From positions 15,696 through 47,885 of the forward strand of contig PXRU01000023.1 of NCBI GenBank assembly GCA_003020945.1: a stretch of DNA of 32,190 bases, written 5' to 3'. Shown one piece after another: positions 23,070 to 31,712 of this stretch. The notes under the pieces were generated by a model that was given only the letters and a program-made list of their open reading frames with translations, was not told where the DNA came from and ran no database searches. The position numbers and the translations under genes are program-made. The DNA is from Halobacteriales archaeon QS_6_71_20. GTDB taxonomy: Archaea; Halobacteriota; Halobacteria; Halobacteriales; Haloferacaceae. How positions within the stretch are numbered: the first letter of the stretch is position 1; each line of letters begins with the position of its first letter.

Positions 23070-24184
23070 TGTTCCTCGAGGAACGCCTCGTCGCCGTACT
23101 CCTCGCGCACTCGCGCGAACGCCTCGCTCTGTCGCCGGAGCTCCGGCGGCTGTTCCGCGTACACGTGCTCAAACATCGACGACGGCTCCGGCCGAACCGT
23201 CGACTCCGCGGCGTCGATGGCGTCGGCCACCTCCTCGCGGACCGACGCCTCGATCGTCTCGACCCGGTCGTCGTCGAGCAGCCCCTGGTCCCGGAGGAAC
23301 CGTTCCAGCCGCGGGATGGGGTCTCTCGCCTTCCACCGCTGTACCTCCTCGTCCTCGCGGTACTGGCTCGGGTCGTCGGCGGTGGTGTGGGCGCCGAAGC
23401 GGTACTGCACCGCCTCGATGAGCGTCGGCCGACGCTCGCCATCCGCGGGGTCTTTCGCCTTCTCCAGCGCCTCCGTCGTCGCCGCGTAGACGGCAAGCGG
23501 GTCCATCCCGTCGACCTGGACGCCCTCGAATCCGTAGGCGACAGCCTTCTGGGCCAGCGTCTCGCTGTTCGTCTGTCGCTCCCGCGGGACCGAGATGGCC
23601 CACTGGTTGTTGTTGCAGAAGAACACGTTCGGCGTGTCGAACACCCCGGCGAAGTTGAGCCCCTCGTGGAAGTCGCCCTCGCTGGTCGCGCCGTCCCCGA
23701 AGTAACAGAGGAACGCCCGGTCGGTCTCGTCGCCGTGGCGCAGTTTATCCGCCCACGCCATTCCGGTCGCGTGGGGGATCTGACTGGCGATGGGGACGGC
23801 GGGCGTGAACACGTTCGCGTCCTCCGGGACCAGGCTGCCGCGCTCGTCGCCCATCCAGTACAGCAGCGTCTGTTTCAGCGGGAGTCCGCGAACCATCGCG
23901 GCGCCGTGCTCCCGGTAGGAGGGGACGATCCAGTCGTCCTCGGACAGCGCCAACGCGGAACCGATCTGGGCGCCCTCCTGGCCCGACAGCGGGGGGTACG
24001 TCCCCATCCGTCCCTGTCGCTGCAGCGACACCGCCCGTTCGTCGAAGTGGCGGGCGAGTTTCATATGGCGGTACATCGCGACGAACTCCTCCTCGGAGAG
24101 GTCCGGCACGTCGCCGACGACGCCGCCCTCCTCGTCGAGGACCTGGACCATTCCGTCGCGGGGGTCACGATCGAGCGTGCTCAC
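23066..24184 (-). CDS. pdhA: 2-oxoacid (pyruvate) dehydrogenase E1 alpha subunit
   Basis: Alpha subunit of E1, holding the thiamine diphosphate site. I chose GTG 24184 (VSTLDRDPRDGMVQVLDEEG) because an AAGGTGG ribosome-binding site lies just before it and a TATA element at 24238-24250; the longer frame from 24271 would start upstream of the promoter. 372 aa. The TPP motif GDGATSEGDFHEGLNFAG runs to NNNQWAIS. FGAHTTADDPSQYR is the phosphorylation-loop equivalent region. First gene of pdhABC. The E3 gene lpdA is not found downstream. Confidence 0.93.
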   Translation of the reverse strand: MSTLDRDPRDGMVQVLDEEGGVVGDVPDLSEEEFVAMYRHMKLARHFDERAVSLQRQGRMGTYPPLSGQEGAQIGSALALSEDDWIVPSYREHGAAMVRGLPLKQTLLYWMGDERGSLVPEDANVFTPAVPIASQIPHATGMAWADKLRHGDETDRAFLCYFGDGATSEGDFHEGLNFAGVFDTPNVFFCNNNQWAISVPRERQTNSETLAQKAVAYGFEGVQVDGMDPLAVYAATTEALEKAKDPADGERRPTLIEAVQYRFGAHTTADDPSQYREDEEVQRWKARDPIPRLERFLRDQGLLDDDRVETIEASVREEVADAIDAAESTVRPEPSSMFEHVYAEQPPELRRQSEAFARVREEYGDEAFLEEQ

Positions 24185-24476
24185 CGTACCCACCTTCGCA
24201 TGCCTCAACGCTTGCCGCCCCGCGTGATAGTGTTTTCGTAAATAGTTTACTGTGCCCAGAAATACTGCCAAGAACTGGCAGGCCGTCGAGCGTGCCGGAG
24301 GCGATTCGACCGTGCGTCCAGTATTTGCCCGAAACCGCCCGAGTGAGTCGGCGAACCGACGGAAACGGGGACGGATCCTCGACGATCGTCGCTGTGGATC
24401 GGCGCACGCGGGGGGTCCGGCGACGGGTCGCCGGCGGATCCCGGGGACGGTCGGGTCAAGCGACGATGGACCGGCG
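24185..24476. promoter_or_regulatory. pdhABC control region with operator-like palindrome
   Basis: Between lipA and pdhA. Minus-strand TATA element GTAAATAGTTTAC (24238-24250, itself a palindrome) is about 55 nt before the pdhA GTG. Just upstream, CTGCCAAGAACTGGCAG (24265-24281) is a perfect 6-bp inverted repeat with a 5-nt centre, well placed as an operator. The rest up to 24476 holds no gene. Confidence 0.6.
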
Positions 24477-25469
24477 TCAGTCGGCCGCGCGGGCGGCCTC
24501 GCGGGCCTCCTCGACGGAGCCGCCCTCCCGGAGCAGCGCCTCGACGAACAGCTCGCCGGCCTTGTACGACGAGCGGACCATCGGCCCGGAGGCGCAGTAG
24601 AGGAAGCCCAGTTCCTCCTCGGCGACGCGCCGCCAGGTGTCGAACGCGTCCGGGCTGACGTACTCGAACACGTCGAGGTGCGAGCGCGACGGCTGGAGGT
24701 ACTGCCCCAGCGTCACGATGTCGACGCCGGCGTCGCGGAGGTCCCGGAGGGTCCGATACACCTCGTGATCGTACTCCCCGAGCCCGAGCATCACGCTCGT
24801 CTTCGTGTGGATGTCGGACTCCCGGTCGACGCGCTCCAGCACGTCGAGCGTCTGTGCGTAGTTCGCCCGGCGGTCGCGCACGGGCCACTGGAGGCGCTCA
24901 ACCGTCTCGACGTTGTGGGCGATCACGTCCGGCCCGGCGTCGACGATCCGGTCGACGGCGTCGGGATCGCCGCCGAAGTCCGGGATCAGCACCTCCACGA
25001 GTATCCCCGGGTCGCGGCGCTTGATCTCGCGGATGGTCTCGGCGAAGTGGCGCGACCCCCCGTCGGCGAGGTCGTCGCGGTCGACGGAGGTGAGCACGAC
25101 GTACTCCAGCCCGATCTCCGCGACCGCCCTGGCGACGTTCGCGGGCTCGTCGGGGTCCAGCGGCTCCATCCCGCCGGTCGCCACGTCACAGAAGTTGCAG
25201 CCGCGCGAGCAGCGGTCGCCCATCAGCATGAACGTCGCCGTCCCCGCCCGCCCGCCGGAGGTGTCGCCGCCCGCGTCGGGGGCGTCCGTCGCCCCCGCGT
25301 CCGGGGAAGCGCCCCCGCCCGACCAGCACTCCCCGAGGTTCGGGCAGTTCGCCTCCTCGCACACGGTGTTGAGGTCGTGGTCGCGGAGGACGGACTTGAT
25401 CTCGGTGAAGCGACTGCCGGAGGGGGGTCGCGTCTTCAGCCAGTCCGGCTTCCGCCGCCGACTACTCAT
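24477..25469 (-). CDS. lipA: lipoyl synthase
   Basis: Radical SAM enzyme that inserts two sulfurs into the octanoyl chain on E2, producing the lipoyl arm used by the adjacent pdhC product. 330 aa from ATG 25469 (MSSRRRKPDWLKTRPPSG). Auxiliary cluster motif CEEANCPNLGEC (CX4CX5C) and radical SAM motif CSRGCNFC (CX3CX2C) are present, with the C-terminal RSSY ligand (VRSSYKAGE). A 25-residue Gly/Asp/Ala-rich insert sits between the two Cys motifs. It lies upstream of pdhABC in the same direction, a functional pairing. Confidence 0.95.
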   Translation of the reverse strand: MSSRRRKPDWLKTRPPSGSRFTEIKSVLRDHDLNTVCEEANCPNLGECWSGGGASPDAGATDAPDAGGDTSGGRAGTATFMLMGDRCSRGCNFCDVATGGMEPLDPDEPANVARAVAEIGLEYVVLTSVDRDDLADGGSRHFAETIREIKRRDPGILVEVLIPDFGGDPDAVDRIVDAGPDVIAHNVETVERLQWPVRDRRANYAQTLDVLERVDRESDIHTKTSVMLGLGEYDHEVYRTLRDLRDAGVDIVTLGQYLQPSRSHLDVFEYVSPDAFDTWRRVAEEELGFLYCASGPMVRSSYKAGELFVEALLREGGSVEEAREAARAAD

Positions 25470-25542
25470 ACGCGGATCTCCGTCGCCGGGGGCAAAAGCG
25501 TGCGGTGTCCGTCGGCCCCGTCGCGGCGATCGATCGTACGGA

Positions 25543-25579
25543 ATCATAATTCATCGGATCGAAATATATTTATTATGAT
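25543..25579. promoter_or_regulatory. AT-rich divergent promoter with 8-bp inverted repeat (lipA / MATE)
   Basis: Perfect arms ATCATAAT (25543-25550) and ATTATGAT (25572-25579) flank a TATA-rich centre (AAATATATTTA, 25562-25572). The MATE ATG at 25606 is about 35 nt downstream of the TATA. The arms could bind a transcription regulator that covers the TATA box. Confidence 0.6.
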
Positions 25580-25605
25580 AACGGAACGAGAGAATAGATT
25601 CCCCG

Positions 25606-26866
25606 ATGCTGGACGTGTCGAGCGAGGAGATCACGGAGGGACGGCTGGGGCGGGCGCTGGCGTTCCTCTCGATCCCCATCGTCGCCCAGCAGCTCGCGGT
25701 CGTCGCCCAGAGCATCGTCGACGTGTTCTGGCTCGGGCGGCTCAGCGGCGAGGCCGTCGCGGCCGTCGGGCTCGTCGCCCCCCTGATCGGGCTGGTGATG
25801 GCGATCACCGGCGGCGTGTTCACCGGCGAGCACGTCCTCGTCTCCCAGCGCGTCGGCGACGACGACGAGCGCGGCGCCAGCCGGGCGGTGTTCCACGCGC
25901 TCGTCGTCGGCGTCGGCGTGATGCTGCTGATGGTGGCGATCACGAACACCTTCGGCCGGGAGCTCACGGGGCTGTTCAATCCCGGCTCGGAGGTCGTCGA
26001 GCTGGGCGCGACCTATCTCGGGGCGATGGCGGTCGCCTACACCGTCTCCACCGTCAGCGACGTGTTCGAGTACGGCTTCATCGGCGCGGGCGACTCCCGG
26101 ACCCCGCTGCTGGTCAACCTCCTGTCGATCGGCATCAGCGTCGGCCTCGACCCAGTGCTCATCTTCGGCCTGGGTCCGTCCCCCGCCTACGGCATCGCCG
26201 GGGCGGCGTACGCCACCGCGATCGGCTTCGGCGTCGGCGCGATCGTGATGATCGCGGCGGCGCTGTCGGCGCGACGCGGGTTCACCTTCCACCCCGACGC
26301 GGTCGGGCTCGACGCCGCCGAGGTGCGCGAGCTGGTCTCGGTGGGCGCGCCGAAGGCCGGGCAGGGTATCGCCCGAGAACCTCGGCGCGGACCGACCCGA
26401 CCGCGCGACGCGGGCGACGTGGCTCGGCGTCGGCGTCGGCGCGATCGGCCTCGGCGCGATCGGCGTGATCCAGTACCTCCTCCCGGAGCTGATCGCGGGG
26501 GTGTTCGTCCCCGGGATCGAGGGGGAGGCGCTGGCGCTGTCGGTCGCGTACCTTCAGATCCTCGCGTTCGGCTACTGGGCGCTCGGAACGATCTGGACGG
26601 TCGAGGCGGGCTTCAACGGCGCCGGGCGGACGGACGTGAGCATGTACTCGACGATGCTGCAGTACTGGGCCGTCCGGGTGCCGATCGCCGCGGTCGGGGC
26701 GTTCGTGCTCGGCTGGGGGGCGCTGGGGCCGTTCTGGGCGGTGACGATCTCCAACGTCGTCGCCGCCGTTGGGCTGTGTGCGTACTTCCGCTACTCCGTC
26801 GCGTCCGGGCTCCACGTCGAGGCCGCCGAGGAGGCCGGGAGCGACGCCGCCGCGGCCGACGACTGA
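25606..26866 (+). pseudogene. MATE-family multidrug exporter, disrupted by internal out-of-frame deletion
   Basis: Na+- or H+-coupled efflux protein of the MATE family. The first frame from ATG 25606 is normal for some 250 codons: GRLGRALAFLSIPIVAQQL, about six hydrophobic helices, then VSVGAPKAGQGIAR. It then becomes Arg-rich nonsense. The remainder continues in another frame from about 26375 as ENLGADRPDRATRATWLGV, the usual start of the segment after helix 8, and runs to TGA 26864-26866 with four more helices. The two parts total about 420 codons against about 460-490 in the family, so some 45 codons (around helices 7-8) are missing. Non-functional as written, unless it is an assembly error. 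Confidence 0.82.
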
Positions 26867-26868
26867 AG

Positions 26869-26895
26869 CGAGACGCGAACGGAGTGAGCGTCTCG
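26869..26895. repeat. gene-end hairpin after the MATE gene
   Basis: Arms CGAGACGC (26869-26876) and GCGTCTCG (26888-26895) around the 11-nt loop GAACGGAGTGA. It has the same architecture and nearly the same loop as the 19.4-kb palindromes, with different arm sequence, and it begins 2 bp after the stop codon. Confidence 0.8.
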
Positions 26896-26956
26896 GAGTC
26901 GACGGCGAGGTCTTCGGGCCGGGCCGTCCGGAACCGAAGCGAGACGCGACCGAAGC

Positions 26957-26987
26957 GAGCGAGGCCTCCCTACGGTCGGCCTCGCTC
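26957..26987. terminator. bidirectional hairpin between MATE and uvrB 3' ends
   Basis: Perfect 10-bp arms GAGCGAGGCC (26957-26966) and GGCCTCGCTC (26978-26987) with an 11-nt loop, ending 1 bp before the uvrB stop codon (26989-26991). The genes converge here, so it may define both transcript ends. There is no T-run. Confidence 0.6.
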
Positions 26988-26988
26988 C

Positions 26989-29076
26989 TCAGAACTCCGC
27001 GCCGGGGTCGGGGTCGATCCCCTCGGCGTCCTCCGCGGGCGGCTCGATCCCCACCTCCTCGGCGTCGACATCGAACTCCCGCCGGAGCTCGTGCATCCGG
27101 TCGCGGATGTCCGCCGCCAGCTCGAACTCCAGGTTGCTCGCGGCCTCCTCCATCCGCTCCTCCAGCGCCTGAATGCGGGCCTGCGCCTCCTCCTCGTCGG
27201 CGACGTCGTCGCCGGCGACGTCGGCGGTGTCCGTCTTCGAGCCGGGGAGGTTCGTCTCCCCGACCGCCTTCTCGATGGTCTGGGGTTCGTAGCCGTGTTC
27301 CTCGTTGAACTGCCGCTGGATCTCGCGGCGGCGGTTGGTCTCCTCGATCGCGGCGGTCATCGAGTCGGTCGTCTCGTCGGCGTACAACACCACCTCGCCC
27401 GCGACGTTGCGGGCGGCCCGCCCCATCGTCTGCACGAGCGTCGTCTCCGAGCGGAGGAATCCCTCCTGGTCGGCGTCGAGGATGGCGACCAGGGAGACTT
27501 CGGGGATGTCGAGCCCCTCTCGGAGGAGGTTGATCCCGACGAGCACGTCGATCTCGCCGAGCCGCAGCGAGCGGATGATCTCGTGGCGCTCCAGGGTGTC
27601 CGTCTCGTCGTGCATGTACGCCACGTCGACGCCCGTCTCCTCGAGGTACTCGGTGAGGTCCTCGGCCATCCGCTTCGTCAGCGTGGTGACGAGGGTGCGC
27701 TCGCCGCGCTCGATGCGGTCGTCGATGCGGTCCATGAGGTCGTCCACCTGCCCCTCCGCGGGCGAGACCTCCACCTCCGGGTCGACGAGGTGGGTCGGAC
27801 GGACGATCTGCTCGACGACCTGCTCGGAGTGCTCGCGCTCGTAGTCGCCGGGAGTGGCCGAGACGTACAGCTTGCGGTCGGTCTTCTCCTCGAACTCCTC
27901 GAAGGTGAGCGGGCGGTTGTCGTAGGCGGTCGGCAGACGGAAGCCGTTGCCGACCAGCGAGTCCTTGCGCGACTTGTCGCCCTCGAACTGGCCTTTGATC
28001 TGGGGGAGCGTCTGGTGGGACTCGTCGACGACGGTGAGGAAGTCGTCGGGGAAGTAATCAAGCAGCGTGTTCGGCGCCTCGCCGGACTCGCGGTTCGAGA
28101 GGTGGACGGAGTAGTTCTCGATGCCCGAGCAGTAGCCCGTCTCCTGGAGCATCTCGATGTCGAAGGAGGTGCGCTCCTCGATGCGCTGGGCGGCGACCAG
28201 GTCCCCCTGCCGCTCGAAGTGGGAGACGCGCTGTTCCATCAGCTCTCGGATCTCCGAGACGGCCCGGTCGATCTGCTCCTCGGGGATGGAGTAGTGCTCG
28301 GCCGGGTGGACCATGACGGCGGGTTCCTCGCTGACCACCTCGCCGTCGACGACGTCGACCTTCCGCAGGCGGTCGATCTCGTCGCCCCACAGCTCGACGC
28401 GGACGGCGTGGCGGCCGTACATCGGGAACACCTCGACGGTGTCGCCGCGCACGCGGAACGTCCCCTGCTGGAAGTCGACGTCGTTGCGCTCGTAGTTGAG
28501 GTCCACCAGCGTCGCGAGCAGATCGTCGCGGCCGATCTCCTGGCCGACCTCCAGTTCGAGAGCCATCCGGCGGTAGTTCGCGGGGTCGCCCAGCCCGTAG
28601 ATCGCCGAGACGGAGGCGACGACGATCACGTCGTCCCGCGTCAGCAGCGACCGGGTCGCGGAGTGGCGGAGGCGGTCGATCTCGTCGTTGATCGACATCT
28701 CCTTGCCGATGTACGTGTCCGTCTGCTCGACGTACGCCTCGGGCTGGTAGTAGTTGTAGTACGAGACGAAATACTCGACGGCGTTGTCGGGGAAGAGGTC
28801 GCGAAACTCCTCGTACAGCTGTGCCGCGAGCGTCTTGTTGTGGGCGATGACGAGCGTCGGCGTGTCCAGCTCCTCGACGGCCCACGAGACGGTGTTCGTC
28901 TTCCCGGAGCCGGTGACGCCCAGTAGCGTCTGCTCGGTCATCCCGGAGTCGAAGCCGCCGACCAGCTGTCGGATCGCGTCGGGCTGGTCGCCGGCGGGGT
29001 CGAACGGCGCGTCGACGCGGAACGGCTGCTCCGCCTCGGGACGGTCCGGCGAGAGCGGTCCCTCGGATTCACTCAT
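26989..29076 (-). CDS. uvrB: excinuclease ABC subunit B
   Basis: Helicase-like damage-verification subunit of nucleotide excision repair, acting with UvrA and UvrC; haloarchaea have this bacterial-type system. 695 aa from ATG 29076 ([19 protein letters not shown]), close to the usual length. Walker A GVTGSGKT, the beta-hairpin [30 protein letters not shown] and QTMGRAARN are all present. A C-terminal UVR domain ([21 protein letters not shown]) binds UvrC. The 3' tail is an acidic extension. A ~104-bp dispersed repeat lies in the 30-140 bp upstream of its start. uvrA and uvrC are not in the window. Confidence 0.96.
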   Translation of the reverse strand: MSESEGPLSPDRPEAEQPFRVDAPFDPAGDQPDAIRQLVGGFDSGMTEQTLLGVTGSGKTNTVSWAVEELDTPTLVIAHNKTLAAQLYEEFRDLFPDNAVEYFVSYYNYYQPEAYVEQTDTYIGKEMSINDEIDRLRHSATRSLLTRDDVIVVASVSAIYGLGDPANYRRMALELEVGQEIGRDDLLATLVDLNYERNDVDFQQGTFRVRGDTVEVFPMYGRHAVRVELWGDEIDRLRKVDVVDGEVVSEEPAVMVHPAEHYSIPEEQIDRAVSEIRELMEQRVSHFERQGDLVAAQRIEERTSFDIEMLQETGYCSGIENYSVHLSNRESGEAPNTLLDYFPDDFLTVVDESHQTLPQIKGQFEGDKSRKDSLVGNGFRLPTAYDNRPLTFEEFEEKTDRKLYVSATPGDYEREHSEQVVEQIVRPTHLVDPEVEVSPAEGQVDDLMDRIDDRIERGERTLVTTLTKRMAEDLTEYLEETGVDVAYMHDETDTLERHEIIRSLRLGEIDVLVGINLLREGLDIPEVSLVAILDADQEGFLRSETTLVQTMGRAARNVAGEVVLYADETTDSMTAAIEETNRRREIQRQFNEEHGYEPQTIEKAVGETNLPGSKTDTADVAGDDVADEEEAQARIQALEERMEEAASNLEFELAADIRDRMHELRREFDVDAEEVGIEPPAEDAEGIDPDPGAEF

Positions 29077-29106
29077 CGTCCGTGTGTGGGCCGCGAGGCA
29101 CTTGAC

Positions 29107-29210
29107 GAGCGCGGTTGAGCGAGCGCGCGAGCGAAGCGAGTGCGCGAGCGAGACCGCGGCCAACGGCGGCGAGGTCTCCGTGCCGAGCCGCCCATAGACC
29201 GAGCGCGAAT
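29107..29210. repeat. ~104-bp dispersed repeat, copy A
   Basis: Begins GAGCGCGGTTGAGCGAGCG, carries the core ACGGCGGCGAGGTC ... GTGCCGAGCCGCCC at 29161-29195 and ends near GAGCGCGAATC. It matches copy B at 30432-30535 with roughly ten differences by eye. It sits upstream of uvrB. Confidence 0.8.
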
Positions 29211-29338
29211 CAAGTGAGAGAGGGAGCAACGCGACCGAGCGACTAAGACCGAAACCGGACGGAGCGCGGTGCCGACGGACGCCGGCGACGTTCGCGAGCG
29301 CCGAAACGCATACCACCCGAAGCCGAGAACGACCGGAC

Positions 29339-29611
29339 ATGGCGCGACAACTCCTCGTGGACGCGGCGGAGCACGCCGAGCGCGCGGCCGAGGCGGCCGA
29401 CGGCGAGAGCGCACGGCGACTCACCGGCGTCGCCGACGACCTCCGGGCGGTCGCCGACGAGGGTCGGTCCGGCCCCGACCACGGCTGGATGGCCAAGCGT
29501 ATCAACACGATCCGCGACGCCGCGGGCGACGACGACGACGAGGTGCAGAGCCACGCCGAGGCGGCGGTCGAGTCCGTCAGCGAGTACCGCGAGGGCATCC
29601 CCGGGGTCTGA
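29339..29611 (+). CDS. small helical protein, haloarchaeal conserved type
   Basis: 90 aa from ATG 29339. It is almost wholly alpha-helical and charged: [20 protein letters not shown], a central [19 protein letters not shown] and a final helix ending [11 protein letters not shown]. No Cys, no membrane segment. I recall similar 80-90-aa proteins with the GPDHG motif in haloarchaea, without known function. It diverges from uvrB; the repeat copy A lies between them. A weak TATA-like GCATACC lies about 31 nt before the ATG. Confidence 0.75.
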   Translation: MARQLLVDAAEHAERAAEAADGESARRLTGVADDLRAVADEGRSGPDHGWMAKRINTIRDAAGDDDDEVQSHAEAAVESVSEYREGIPGV

Positions 29612-29763
29612 GCCGGGACGGCGACCGAGGGTGGGGCGGCGATCGCTCGCCGACGGCCGGTCGCGGATGACGGACTTCCCGGCCGGTGTCCGGGGCCGGG
29701 GTGGGTCGATCCGCCGGTCCGAGCGGTCGGTAGCAAGCATCCACGCCGGCCGGTCGGCTCGCC

Positions 29764-30393
29764 TCAGCAGACGTTCTTCGGCTTCACGCCCATCCCCTCC
29801 AGCGTCTCGACGTAGTCGTCGTACGCCGTCTCGACGACCGCGTCGGCGGCCTCGCGGGCGGCGGCCCGGTCGTCGTCGCCGTCGCACAGCGCCGCGAGCA
29901 GGTCGAGCGCGTCGTCGAGGCGGTCGGCGACGTCATCGCGAATGTCGCGGAACTCCCGCGAGGAGGCGGGGTCGGCGTCGCCGACGAAGAAGCCGACCGT
30001 CTGCTCGGCGCGGGTGTGCGCGAGCACGAGCCGACCGTACAGCCCGCCGGCACGGGCGACAGTGTCGTCCAGTTCCGCGAGCAGGTCGTGCTCCGGGTAG
30101 TCGTGAACGCCGTCGGCCTCCGGGTCGACGTCGGAGTCGGCGACGTCGCGGTGGTCGCGGGCGTCCTCGGCAACGTCGCCGAACAGCGCCGCGGCGTCGC
30201 CGTCAGCCTCGTCGGCGCTCCACGACTCGAAGCGCCGACCCGCCAGCGCGAACTCGGCGGCGACGGCGGCGCGGACGGCGTCGGCGTCCATCTCGCCGCC
30301 CGCGAGCGCGTACAGCGACTTCGAGGAGCCGAGCCGCGAGAGCGGCGTCTCGTTGCCGTCGCGGAACTCCTCCGAGAAGGCGTCTGCGTTCAT
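29764..30393 (-). CDS. haloarchaeal helical-bundle protein (possibly rubrerythrin-like)
   Basis: 209 aa from ATG 30393. The N-terminal TPLSRLGSSKSLYALAGGEMD, four acidic helices with several His (ARDHRDV, VHDYPEHDLL) and the closing VETLEGMGVKPKNVC match a conserved haloarchaeal family that I recall as rubrerythrin or ferritin-like. The E/H residues across the helices could hold a di-iron site, but I cannot align a complete ExxH set, so metal binding is only inferred. Minus-strand TTCAAACGG about 25-33 nt before the ATG may be its TATA element. Repeat copy B follows just upstream. Confidence 0.7.
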   Translation of the reverse strand: MNADAFSEEFRDGNETPLSRLGSSKSLYALAGGEMDADAVRAAVAAEFALAGRRFESWSADEADGDAAALFGDVAEDARDHRDVADSDVDPEADGVHDYPEHDLLAELDDTVARAGGLYGRLVLAHTRAEQTVGFFVGDADPASSREFRDIRDDVADRLDDALDLLAALCDGDDDRAAAREAADAVVETAYDDYVETLEGMGVKPKNVC

Positions 30394-30431
30394 ATGCGTC
30401 GGTACGGCGGTGGCCCGTTTGAACCCGTCGG

Positions 30432-30535
30432 GAGCGCGGTCGAGCGAGCGCACGAGCGAAGCGAGTGCGCGACCGAGACCGCGACAACGGCGGCGAGGTC
30501 CCCGTGCCGAGCCGCCCACAAATTGAGCGCGATCG
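30432..30535. repeat. ~104-bp dispersed repeat, copy B
   Basis: Begins GAGCGCGGTCGAGCGAGCG, has the core at 30484-30518 and ends near GAGCGCGATC. Like copy A it lies just upstream (5') of a minus-strand gene. Confidence 0.8.
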
Positions 30536-30662
30536 AGCGCATAACTGAGACCGCGAAACACGGCGGAGCGGTCCGACCGGTCGACCCGTCGGCGACGCCG
30601 CGGTTCGAGCGCGTGGCCGTCGTCGGCGACACCCTTACCCCGTACGCGGGGGAGGCGAGACC

Positions 30663-31506
30663 ATGTCGCGTCCCCCCGACGACTCGCGATCGGTGGCCGG
30701 CGCGGTCGCCGCGGCCGGCCGCCTCCTCCGCGACCGCCCCGCCGCCGTCCTCCCGGCGTACCTCCTCGCGATCGGGCTCACCGCCGCCGCCCGCGTCCCG
30801 CTGACGCTCGCGGTCGGCGTCGCCGTCGCCTCGCTCGCGCTCCGGGGTCGCCTCGAACCGCTCGTCCGCGCCGTCGCCGACCTGCAGGAGGCCGCCCGCG
30901 AGGGCGACGCCGCCGGCGGGGTCGGTCCCGGCTCCGGGGGCGTTCCCGAGTCGCTCTCGCCCGGCGTCGAGTCGGCGCTTGCCGGAGCGGTCACGCCGAC
31001 GGTCGTCGTGACCCTCGCGCTCGGGGTCGTCGCGGCGGTCGTCGTGGGCCTGCTCGCGCGTGCGCTGGCCTCCGCGGTGACGTACGGCACCGTCTGGGCC
31101 GGCCTCGACGGCGGGTCGCCGCTCGTCGCCGGCGTTCGGTCCGCCGAGCGCTGGTGCACCCTCCTCGGGATCTCGCTCGATCGCCGGCGGGGACGCCCGC
31201 CTCGCGGCGGGGGCGGTCGCCGCAGTCGTGCTGCTCGGGGCCGGCGTGCTCGTCGTCACCGTGTCGTGGTTCCTGCTCGCGTTCGCGGAGCCGGCGGCGG
31301 TCGTGGACGGCCACGGCGCCGCGGGCGCGGTGCGCGCGAGCCTGGGGTTCGTCCGCGCGCACCCGGCGCGGGCGCTCGGATTCGCGCTCGTCGCCGTCGG
31401 CGCGTACGTCGGCGCCGCGGTCGCGACGACGGCCGCAAGTGTCGCCGGCGCCGGCCGGATCGGGGGGATCCTTCTCCCGCTGGTCGTCGTGCCCCTGCTG
31501 GAGGCG
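30663..31506 (+). pseudogene. polytopic membrane protein, frame-broken and cut at its 3' end
   Basis: Starts at ATG 30663 (MSRPPDDSRSVAGAVAAAGRLL) with a TATA-like CCTTACCCC about 28 nt upstream. Hydrophobic helices alternate with short loops in this frame up to LLGISL at about 31178. From there the natural continuation (AGGDARLAAGAVAAVVLLG, WFLLAFAEPAAVVDGHGAAG, LGFVRAHPARALGFALVAVG, ILLPLVVVPLLE) is in another frame, so a deletion or indel lies at about 31175-31186. At about 31500 the archaeal sequence changes into unrelated sequence. It resembles the six-helix haloarchaeal membrane proteins of unknown function (DarA/DUF7847-like, from memory). Confidence 0.7.
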
Positions 31507-31575
31507 GACACCGAAAGCTTCACCGCGCGCTTCAACCCGGAAGCCTACGCCACCTGCATCGGCGCAGCACTCTGA
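31501..31575 (+). pseudogene. C-terminal end of an unrelated, probably bacterial gene
   Basis: Codons ADTESFTARFNPEAYATCIG and a TGA at 31573-31575 do not fit the preceding archaeal membrane protein, which should continue with hydrophobic sequence. It directly precedes an rsmD start, so it is probably the 3' end of the gene upstream of rsmD in the donor. The protein family is not recognised. Confidence 0.6.
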
Positions 31576-31616
31576 CGATTGTCGATTGGCGAGTAATCGA
31601 AAATCAAAAATCGCAA

Positions 31617-31712
31617 ATGCGCATCATTGCCGGCCAGCTCAAGCGCAAGTCGATCCGCGCGCCGCAGGGCCACCTGACGCGCCCCACGACGGACCGCACG
31701 CGCGAGTCGCTC
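31617..31712 (+). pseudogene. rsmD: 5' fragment of bacterial rsmD (16S rRNA guanine-N2 methyltransferase)
   Basis: ATG 31617 opens MRIIAGQLKRKSIRAPQG followed by RPTTDRTRESL, the standard N terminus of bacterial RsmD (MRIIGG...K.R.L..P.G..TRPTTDRVRE.LFN). After the Leu codon at 31710-31712 the sequence switches to haloarchaeal membrane-protein code in another frame. Only 32 codons remain, without the SAM domain. An A-rich spacer (31585-31616) unlike the rest of the window precedes it. Archaea do not normally carry RsmD. Confidence 0.82.

Noticed and set aside
25606..28926. 1106-codon open frame on the + strand
   Set aside because: Only its first ~250 codons are MATE-like; the rest is the antisense of uvrB and is open because of high GC and codon bias.
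29077..29736. Upstream extension of the uvrB frame
   Set aside because: It crosses the dispersed repeat and has no UvrB similarity; the family N terminus starts at ATG 29076.
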